Assembly (NCBI RefSeq): GCF_000315625.1
Contig: NW_005434600.1
Coordinates: 291,150 to 315,732, forward strand
Reading direction: 5' to 3'
Source: Guillardia theta CCMP2712
Lineage: Eukaryota > Cryptophyceae > Pyrenomonadales > Geminigeraceae
Length of the DNA: 24,583 bases
Shown: piece after piece, positions 9,474 to 16,881 of the stretch
How the letters are laid out: every line of letters begins with the position of its first letter
Numbering within the stretch: position 1 is the stretch's first letter
Notes under the pieces: generated by a model
The model's database searches: none
Seen by the model: only the letters and a program-made list of their open reading frames with translations
What the model was told of the DNA's origin: nothing
Program-made: the position numbers and the translations under genes

Positions 9474-10010
9474 ATGTCTGCCACAAGCCTCCTCCTCCTC
9501 CCTCCGCCCTCCCACAACCTCCAAAGCGCCCTCTCCCTCCTCCGCCTCTCCCCCGATGACCTCTCCGTCTACCTCGCCCCCGACCTCGACCTCCTCGACC
9601 CCCTCAACTCCCCCGACCTCCCCGCCATGCCCCTCTGGGACCAGCTCACCTCCTGGCCCGACAACGACAAGCAGCAACCCGACCAGCTCCTGACCCCCTT
9701 GTCCTTCGCCGACGCCGTCGCAGCCGGAAAGGGCGAGGGCGAGGGCGAGGCCGGGAGGGCGGGGGCGCGGGGGAAGGGGAGGTACGCGCGGGAGGCTTGT
9801 CAGTTCTGCCGGCAGCGGAAGCTCAAGTGCGACGAGCGTCGGCCATGCGGGCAGTGTGTGCACTTCAGGAAGGAGTGTGTGAGTCAGGCAGGGCAGCAGA
9901 GGGGGCGGAAGCCGAGGAGACGGGTGGGGACAAAAGTCACTGTGGGGATAAGGAGCGATGAATTTGAAGACGTTGAAACCTGGGAGGTAGCAAAGAGCTT
10001 CTTGGTTTGA
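9474..10010 (+). CDS. Small Zn2Cys6 zinc-cluster protein (copy 3)
   Basis: A 178-residue protein from the ATG at 9474. Residues 109-135 (nt 9798-9878) hold the six-Cys Zn2Cys6 cluster (CQFCRQRKLKCDERRPCGQC plus the last Cys), preceded by RGKGRYAREA and followed by QRGRKPRRR. Residues 26-50 are acidic-hydrophobic (SPDDLSVYLAPDLDLLDPL), then MPLWDQLTSW and LSFADAVAAGK, all almost identical to the minus-strand copy. A Gly/Glu-rich linker (GEGEGEAGRAG) is slightly longer. The last 45 residues differ from copy 2 except for the FLV end. The near-identical coding DNA with unrelated upstream flanks points to a recent gene duplication. Likely a nuclear DNA-binding protein; target unknown. Confidence 0.78.
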   Translation: MSATSLLLLPPPSHNLQSALSLLRLSPDDLSVYLAPDLDLLDPLNSPDLPAMPLWDQLTSWPDNDKQQPDQLLTPLSFADAVAAGKGEGEGEAGRAGARGKGRYAREACQFCRQRKLKCDERRPCGQCVHFRKECVSQAGQQRGRKPRRRVGTKVTVGIRSDEFEDVETWEVAKSFLV

Positions 10011-10279
10011 GTTGACCAGTCACCATCGTGTGCGTCTTGGGGTGTCAGGTCTTGCAAGAGGAGGGCGGAGATCAACATACAAATCAAGGTTTACCTGTGG
10101 TACAGAAATGAACCGAGATGGAATGATGAAGTGTGAGACTGTATCAAAGTTTAGCAGACAAACATACATGATGAAAACACATATGGTAAAGGATTGGACA
10201 GCTGATTGACGGCCGAATATCTAGCCAAGTATCCCTGTTGTTTGGACCTGTGGTTGGATACAATAATCGACTGCTTGCT

Positions 10280-10720
10280 GCCTCAACATCACCATCTCCA
10301 TCATCATTGTCCCATTTGTCATCCACATCATCATCATCTCCTTCATTCCTTTACCATCATCGTCGTCATAATCATTCTTATCATCATAATCGTCTCCATC
10401 ATCATTCTCACAACCATCATTATCACCAACACCACCATCGTAATTATCATCATTTCAACTGGACTTCATCATTATCATCATAATCGTGTCCATCATTATT
10501 CCATCTTCATCATTATCATCGGACGAATATAATCTCCATCATCATTATAACCAGCATCACCACCACCACCACCACAATTATTTCATCACCATCATCATTT
10601 TCATGATGACCACCATCATCACCAGCAGCAGCACAATTATTTCATCTCGATCATCATTTTCATGATGACCACCATCATCACCATACTCATCATCGCCGCC
10701 ATCATCGTCATCATGCTTGA
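10280..10720. repeat. ATC/CAT-rich microsatellite region
   Basis: Imperfect trinucleotide repeat (ATC/CAT/CAC) with AATTATTT and TTTTCATGATGACC interruptions. Confidence 0.85.
10573..10684. repeat. 59-bp tandem duplication within the ATC tract
   Basis: A block beginning CACAATTATTTCAT at 10573 is repeated from 10632 with few differences, including the TTTTCATGATGACC core. The period is 59 bases. Confidence 0.8.
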
Positions 10721-10878
10721 TAGCCTAGCAGCCGAACTCCATCACTCAACAACGCAGTGATAACCACCACCTGGCGATTGATCATAGCAGGTCAGAGTTC
10801 AATGCACGGTTGATGAATCTTACCACGTGGATTCGGGAGTCCGTGATCGACCATGGCCAGTGCCCGTCACGGTTCAAC

Positions 10879-11352
10879 TTAGATCAGACTCTGCGAAGTT
10901 GTCAGCAAACTGACGAGGGTCCCGTTGGAGGGGACTTGTTCCTGATCAGAGGATTCAGTACTAGCTAATTCCTTAGCTAAATTGATGTCAGCGTTAACGT
11001 CTTGAAGGGTGACTTTCCCTGGCGGAGGACGCCTGTGCTCAATTCCATCATCTTTGGAGTTCGCAGTCGCTGCTAAGGTGGCGAGCAGGTGAGAACGCTC
11101 TTGATGCAAGGAGTCGGCCAGAAGAATGGGACCGCACATGCGATGGAATAGCTGGAGAGCTTGGTCCGTCGTCACTCGCGAGAACATGTTGGGACTGGAA
11201 AAAACAATTTTCGAGCTTGGTAGAGGTACAACGCTGAGTTGCCTCTTCTGATCTCCGATCAAGATACTCCGCAAGGGACATCTCTCTTGTTTCGGGCCCG
11301 ATGATCCGCGTTCACGATGTACGTTTCTATCCCTAGAAGTTGGAGTCGACAA
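10879..11352 (-). CDS. Possible hypothetical protein or exon, unrecognised
   Basis: A minus frame of about 157 codons without stop, with no ATG at its upstream end; an internal Met opens MFSRVTTDQALQLFHRM. The C-terminal half (LLADSLHQERSHLLATLAA, VTLQDVNADINLAKELASTE) has ordinary amino-acid variety and helix-like stretches rather than low complexity, which is the only reason to list it. No domain recognised. It could be an exon of a gene whose other exons I did not find, or chance. Confidence 0.25.
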   Translation of the reverse strand: MSTPTSRDRNVHRERGSSGPKQERCPLRSILIGDQKRQLSVVPLPSSKIVFSSPNMFSRVTTDQALQLFHRMCGPILLADSLHQERSHLLATLAATANSKDDGIEHRRPPPGKVTLQDVNADINLAKELASTESSDQEQVPSNGTLVSLLTTSQSLI

Positions 11353-11761
11353 TCTACATGTCTGACTACTGCCGCCCCCGCCTCTGCTCAGTACTACTCG
11401 GCGTCCGCTCCTCTCAACCTCCTCCTCAGATCTCTCTTCAGTACTACTTCAGAATTAAATGCTCCTGATTCCCCTGAGCCCGAAGTACTACCGTAGATTG
11501 AGGGCCCCTTTCCGGCTGAGGGTTCTTTTCTCACCTCAGTTCCACCTCGCCAGTCGCTTCTAGAATGAATGATGATATCAGGCTAAACGCAGAGAGTCTA
11601 AGCCACATAAACACCAGCTTTGCTGCGCACACCGTGGCACACTGAGGGGAGGGCCCAGCCTGGACTCGAGGTACTACCGATGATCCATGGAAGTATCAAT
11701 ACTAAGCAATCGTGCCTCAGTGTAGTCGGAAACCTTCATGACCACGTCCGATCCTGCCCTG

Positions 11762-11898
11762 CGAACCCGGCCGGGCGTCCGACTAGTAGGCCGGGCCCGG
11801 CGGCGGTGCCAGGGGGCCAGTGCGGCCGCCGGCCCGGTCCGAGGCAGCACTGCGGCACGCGGCCGGACCAGCGGCCCGCCCATGGCGGGCCGGTGCCC
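11762..11898. repeat. GC-rich block with strong palindromes
   Basis: Almost entirely G and C. GCCGGGCCCGGC at 11790-11801 is a perfect 12-bp palindrome. CGGCCCGCC at 11872-11880 pairs perfectly with GGCGGGCCG at 11884-11892 across a three-base loop. A related GC block occurs at 22619-22694. Confidence 0.75.
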
Positions 11899-11904
11899 CT
11901 GAGT

Positions 11905-12120
11905 ATACAACGTTTTATGATTAAAACTTGTTATTAAAAGGTCCTTATAAAGATTAAACAATAAATATTTTACTTTGTACGAGAGTTTTATATCGATAGA
12001 TTCAAATCATTTTTCATGTTCCGGTTTATCGCAAAGTTTCAAAACAAATAACAATATTTCATGAATTTGAAACTGAAATATATTTTTATTATTAAGAACA
12101 TACAAATAATTGTCTTTGCT
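11905..12120. other. AT-rich island
   Basis: About 215 bases of strikingly AT-rich sequence begin within ten bases of the GC-rich block. No ORF or tRNA is seen in it. The composition is unlike the rest of the window and could indicate organellar DNA inserted in the nucleus; this is inference. Confidence 0.6.
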
Positions 12121-12922
12121 CCCACCAGTCATTGATATACCCCTACCCCCTTCATTATAAACATTTCTTTTTGATATCGTCTTGCTTGGAGATTTATCTC
12201 TATTTGATCATGGCCCAGGGCTAAAGTGTCTCACTCATGGCAGGAGGTACTACCCCTACCCTGTCAAAATGTACCCCAACCCCCTTATAAAAAGAAACAC
12301 CACGAGGATGCGGCGGGGGGGAGGGCAGGAGGGCAGTGCAGAGGAAACCGTCTTCCGCAGAGGAGAGGATGGCGAAGCAGATGAGATGCGAAGATGTTAG
12401 CGAGAGAAGAGGGAGAGAAAGACTAAGTTTGAGCATGAAGTTGATGGGGAGGTTTTGATACATTAGATAGAGCATGCACCAAACAATTAGTGCGGTGGGA
12501 TTTTCAATAGAAGCCAAGGTCTGGCGGCCCGCAATCGAAAGTCCCTGGACAGGGGTGTGTGTCTATCATGGACGTTCTTGTAAGATGCAGATATTGTGAT
12601 AGTACTTGATGAATCCGATTGAGCCCATCACAATGTCATAGTCTTAGGGTATTCTGAAACACAGATCCGGAAGTGAGTGTACTAGTGTGGTCGAGCCAGA
12701 GTTGTCTATATTTTCAGGAATTCACTAGAAATTTGAGAAACTTTCTTCTGACACCAACGATATGAGCGTTGGAAAGTACATACACTTTTTGCTGGTTCTG
12801 ATATTTCATACAAGATCGAAGGGATATATGAACAGACTCTGAACCAACCTGCCTAAGTTCGAGACCCGTGCGATAAGAGAGTACTGATCAAGGACAGCGC
12901 CAGCTACAAACTTCTCTTCAGC

Positions 12923-15281
12923 ATGCCATCCTTTGATTTCTTGGTTGTGATGGATTTCCAAGTGACGCGTGGGGGAGATGTTGACATTGACGGGGTTCAC
13001 GAGATCATTGAATTTGCCTGGTTGATGGTGGATGTGAATAGCAAGGTCGTGACGGAATCGAAGCAGACTTACGTGAAGCCAGAAATGCATCCTGTGCTCT
13101 CGGAAGGATGCGTATCCCTCACTGGGATCAGCCAAGAGATCGTTGACGGGGGATGCAAGCTGCAGGACTGCGTGTCGGAATTCAACGACTTTGTTTACAA
13201 GAACATCACTTCGCAGAACAAGGACTTCTGCATCGTGACGGACGGTGATGTGCATCTGAAACGTTGGTTGCGATCCGATGCGAAAAGGAAGAACATAAAG
13301 CTCGCCGCGCATTACGCCCGCTACGTCGACCTGCGCTCGGAGTTCATCAACCTGCACCCCAACTTTGCCGGGGCCATGAACGCGATCTCGATAGCAGATC
13401 GACTCAATGTGTATATTCCGGAAGAAGTGGACGGTGGATTGAAGATGTGTGACATCATCGGGCAAGTTGTGATCAAGATGCTCCTGGGCGGAGCTCCGAT
13501 GCAGAAGACCATCACCATTCCTGATGAGTACGACCCGACAGCTGACCCCTTGTACGCGATCGGAGGGGCGAAGTACATGGAGATTTCACGAGCATTGGAC
13601 TCGAGAGAGCCAGCGCTATCGATGATTGCTAGGGTGAGAGGTCTGCCATACTCCGCGGCTACCGCGGACATCGAAGAGTTCTTCAAAGGCTGTGCGATTT
13701 TGAAGGATGGGATTAACTTTGTCCTGAGCCATGGTGGGCGCCCGGCAGGAGAGGCGTTCGTGACGTTCGAGACTGAGAATGACTGCAGACGTGCGCTGAT
13801 GAGAGACAGGGACCTGATGAACAAGAGATATGTGGAGGTGTACCCCAGTAGCGAAGATGAAAAGCACGTTGCTATCACGAGTGCGGTCTCCTACGCCCAG
13901 GACGATCAGAGCAGCGGGGGAGACCCTTCGACTAGTTACAAGGGAGTGGTGAAGTTGCGAGGACTGCCATACTCCATCACGGCTGACGACATCCGGAGCT
14001 TCTTTGGGCACTTGAGCATCAAGGAGGACGGGATAATCATCTGCCTGAATCGCGAGAGGAGGAACAACGGCGAGGCCTTTGTGGAGTTCACGGACGAGTA
14101 CGTTGTGGACGAAGCTGTAAAGAAAGACCGGCAGATGATTGGCAGCAGATACGTGGAGGTATTCCGCTCTTCTAAAGCGGACATCGACGCGTATCACAAG
14201 GAGAAGGAGGCCGGGCCCTCGTCGCAGAGGTACACCATGTCAGCCAACGGAGAGTTCTTCCTGAAGATGCGAGGGCTGCCCTTCTCGATCAGAGAGCCTC
14301 AGCTCATGGAGTTCTTCCAAAAGGCCGACGTCACTCCCATCGGGATCTGCCTTGTGTACAATAGTCGAGATTATCCCACCGGGGAGGCCTTCGTCGAGTT
14401 TGCCACTGGGCAGGACTTGATGGTGGGTTGACCTGCTCCTCTCCTCCTGCGATCTGACCTTTCCCAACAGAAAGGGCTGACGTTGCATCGAGAGAATATT
14501 GGTCACCGCTACGTGGAGCTGTTCAGGACGACAAGAACAGCTGCTATGTACGCGCTTCGCATGCCCTTCTATCCTCCTGGCCCCCCTGCTCCTCCTCCTG
14601 CTATGATGAGTCACGCGCCATACTACGATCTTGGAGGCTATGATATGCCACAGGTAGGCCAACACTTGTGTCGCACTCTTGCTCCCTTGTGTTCAGTTTT
14701 CTCCCTCCCCTCCTCCTCGATCTCTCATCCTCCCCCCGCTCTGTCTCCCGCTCTCTCTCCCTCCCTCTCCCCCCCCCCCCTCTCTCCCTTCCTTCCTCCC
14801 TCTCCCTTGCAATATCTACATTCACAGTCTCCTATTTCTCCTCCTCTCCTTCCCTATCTCACTCTTTCCTCTTGCTTCACAGGCCATGCCGCCGATGCCG
14901 CATGCGATGGGAATGCATGCTCCTTACAATCCCATGGGTATGGACCCGACGGGAATGCAGGGGATGATGGGGATGGACATGAGCGGCATGGCCATGGCTG
15001 GCATGCCGGCGATGAACGGGTACATGACTGGGATGCCCTCAAACGCGGGCTGCGTCAAGATCCGAGGGCTCCCTTACCGAGCGACAGTCAACGACATCGC
15101 CGACTTCTTCAACGGGTTTGCCTTCAACCGAGAGACGATTCAGATCAGCATGGGGTACGACGGGCGGTCGACGGGAGAAGGTTGGATTACGTTTGACACG
15201 CCGGAGGAAGCGAGTCGGGCAGTCTCGATGAGGAACGGGCAGAACATTGGGAACCGGTACGTGGAGCTTTACATGGTCTGA
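12923..15281 (+). CDS. ERI1-like pseudo-exonuclease with four quasi-RRM domains (ESRP/Fusilli-like)
   Basis: Exons 12923-14422, 14471-14653 and 14883-15281 join in phase (introns 48 and 229 nt, GT...AG) to a 693-residue protein. Residues 1-195 resemble a DEDDh exonuclease of the ERI1 type (LVVMDFQVT, HEIIEFAWLMVD, CVSLTGISQEIVDGG, FCIVTDGD). Three active-site positions look changed: Gln13 for the first Glu, His111 at the Exo II Asp, Gly172 for the Exo III His; Asp11 and Asp177 remain. Four quasi-RRMs follow at about 234-308, 342-416, 445-519 and 616-690, each with the RGLPY/RGLPF signature of the hnRNP F/H-ESRP family. RRM3 spans intron 1. A Pro-rich then Met/Gly-rich linker (about 530-617) precedes RRM4. 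Animal ESRP/Fusilli splicing factors have an exonuclease-like N-terminal domain plus RRMs, so a nuclear role in RNA binding and splicing is likely. A 5' exon upstream is possible. Confidence 0.88.
14423..14470 (+). other. Intron 1 of the quasi-RRM gene (48 nt)
   Basis: GTGGGT...CCCAACAG. Removing it joins FATGQDLM to KGLTLHRENIGHRYVELF, completing RRM3 in frame. Confidence 0.9.
14654..14882 (+). other. Intron 2 of the quasi-RRM gene (229 nt)
   Basis: GTAGGC...CTTCACAG with a long pyrimidine tract (C and CT runs from 14700 to 14880). Removing it joins GGYDMPQ to AMPPMPHAMGM in phase 0. Confidence 0.88.
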
Positions 15282-16425
15282 TTCAGCTGGTGGCTAGCTG
15301 GAGCAGGAAGGTGGGAGGGACTGCAAGGCGAGGGGGATGAAGGGTGAAGGAGGGAGGTGAGGGGAAGATGAGTCGACGGAGCCTGGCGCACAAAAGCATG
15401 GCAACAAGGTAGTCAAAAAAAACTGACAAGATGAAGTTCATAAATATATTCATTACGACAACAAGAGTTAGGCATGTACATGCGTTATCATTGCAACATA
15501 CAGCTTTCAAGGAAAACTTGCAGTATCTGTACATCTTTGCTCATTTGAGGTGGTCAAGGACGATTTCATTACTCCTCACACTTCGAGAATGTTGCAACCA
15601 AATGCGTTGGACTTCCAACTACATACCTGCCCGCCTGCCGGCATCTGCCGCTGGTTCTAGCATTGTCCATCCTGTTCCCCCGGGTCTTCTGTCTCCATCT
15701 CCCTCATCCCTCCCTCTCTGTCTCTCTCCTTCTACCATTATCTGTCCCTAGCACGTTCCGTTTCCTCCACTGCTCTTGTAGTCGTCTAGATTTCTCTGTC
15801 ATCTCTCCCATCTTTTCAACTCTTGACCCCTCTCCTTCTTCCGTACCTTTCTCTGCTCATTCGCTGACCCAGCTCTCTCCCTTACACCTTTCCCCCCTAT
15901 CTCTCCTGTTCGCGTCTGCTACAATTCCCTCCTCCCTCTTCCTCCTCCCTCTCTCTCTCCCCTCCCTTCTCTCCCCTCCCCGCTCGTACACCCCTCCTCC
16001 TTCCTTCATCCTCTCTTTCCCCTTCACCCTTCCCCTCCCTCCCTCCTCCTACCCTCTCCACTTCCTTCTCTCCTCCACTTTCCTGCCATCCTCCTCCTCC
16101 TCCTCCTCCTCCTCCTCCTCCTCCTCCTTCTCCCACCCTCCTGCTCCCCCCCACTTGGTTCGGCCCTCCACCTTTCCCACGTGTTCCACCCCTACCCCCT
16201 GAGATTCCATCCTTTCTACTAACCAAGGTAGGGTACTTGAGACTCGAACAACAACACCCACCCTCCATATGAAAGAGTTTCTTGGGGGATTAGGGGGGTA
16301 CTGAAGGGATACATTCCTTTTTTTTTCTTTCTTTAGTCAGGAGGCTCCCTCCTACCCTCCTGCTGCCTGGGAGGCGGGGGGGTACTTGGGGGTTTCATAA
16401 ACGGCATGGAGCACAAGGGCAGCAA
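15282..16425. other. Intergenic, pyrimidine-rich, no gene
   Basis: After the stop codon, AT-richer DNA to about 15560 probably includes the 3' UTR. From about 15660 to 16200 the plus strand is mostly C and T, including an uninterrupted TCC run near 16089-16127. Long frames through it are Ser/Leu/Pro-rich artefacts (or Gly/Glu-rich on minus). GGGTACT motifs occur at 16230-16400. Confidence 0.6.
16089..16127. repeat. TCC triplet microsatellite
   Basis: About 13 uninterrupted TCC/CTC units in a longer pyrimidine tract. Confidence 0.85.
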
Positions 16426-16498
16426 GCTCTCATAGCGCAGTTGGTAGCGCGTCGCTCTGATAAGGCGAAGGTCATCGGTTCGAGCCCGGTTGAGAGCA
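16426..16498 (+). tRNA. tRNA-Ile (anticodon GAT)
   Basis: A 73-nt cloverleaf without intron. The acceptor stem GCTCTCA/TGAGAGC is perfect over 7 bp, with discriminator A at 16498. D arm GCGC...GCGC with AGTTGGTA loop. Anticodon stem TCGCT/GGCGA, loop CTGATAA, anticodon GAT at 16459-16461. T arm ATCGG/CCGGT with TTCGAGC loop. Internal promoter boxes fit pol III: A box TAGCGCAGTTGG and B box GGTTCGAGCCC. CCA is not encoded, as in eukaryotic nuclear genes. The body around the anticodon (CTGATAAGGCGAAGGTC) resembles eukaryotic tRNA-Ile. Nuclear Ile tRNAs usually carry AAT (read as IAT), so GAT is unusual. Confidence 0.95.
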
Positions 16499-16881
16499 CG
16501 CGGAGCTTAATCTTTTGCTCTCGTACATTTCAGTTGGAACCGGATTGAACCATCTACCCAAGTGAGTTATGTAACTTGCGGCCTTCGGGCCAGAATTCAG
16601 TTTTGTCCCTCCGTCACGGTCCGAGTTTCCACCCTCCGGCATTCGGGCCCCGGCCGGACTGTACGGTCAGCCACTCACTACCCTCAGAGATGACTCAGGC
16701 TTGGAGTGCGCTTTCAAGGGCCCGTGACTTTTCAGTCAACCCTGAGTAGCAACAAGACTTTACATATGAACACGTCCAAGACTAGCTTGCCTCCCTTGCC
16801 TCTCCCGCTTACTGTACACTCAAACAATGTGACCCCCTCCGAGTCTCGCGGCTGCCCGGCCCACCGCTCTCCTCCTCTTCC
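16499..16881. other. Spacer between tRNA and RING gene, no gene recognised
   Basis: Contains a GGCC-TTCG-GGCC tetraloop hairpin at 16580-16591 and a second TTCGGGCC run near 16643. Presumably holds the 3' UTR of the minus-strand gene that ends at 16882. Confidence 0.4.
16513..16516 (+). terminator. Pol III terminator of the tRNA
   Basis: TTTT 15 bases after the tRNA end, the usual pol III stop signal. Confidence 0.6.

Larger units (their letters stand above)
10011..10878. other. Non-coding DNA with ATC-rich low-complexity tract
   Basis: From about 10280 to 10720 the plus strand is dominated by ATC, CAT and CAC triplets. The long frames here (His- or Ile-rich) are products of the repeat and have no domains. 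Confidence 0.6.
11353..12922. other. Intergenic region with compositional extremes, no gene recognised
   Basis: Contains recurrent AGTACTAC / GGTACTACC motifs (about 11390-11500, 11668, 12244), a GC-rich palindromic block (11762-11898), an AT-rich island (11905-12120), G-rich/C-rich motifs (12136-12290), and presumably the 5' UTR and promoter of the gene starting at 12923. No supported ORF. Confidence 0.5.

Noticed and set aside
10206-10532. Ile/His-rich frames in the ATC tract
   Set aside because: Direct product of trinucleotide repeats, no domain and no codon variety.
13321-14197. Minus-strand frames of 185-193 codons
   Set aside because: They lie opposite the RRM exon, whose plus frame has clear conserved motifs; no recognisable product.
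15663-16202. Ser/Leu/Pro-rich plus frame and Gly/Glu-rich minus frames
   Set aside because: Artefacts of the pyrimidine-rich tract and TCC microsatellite.
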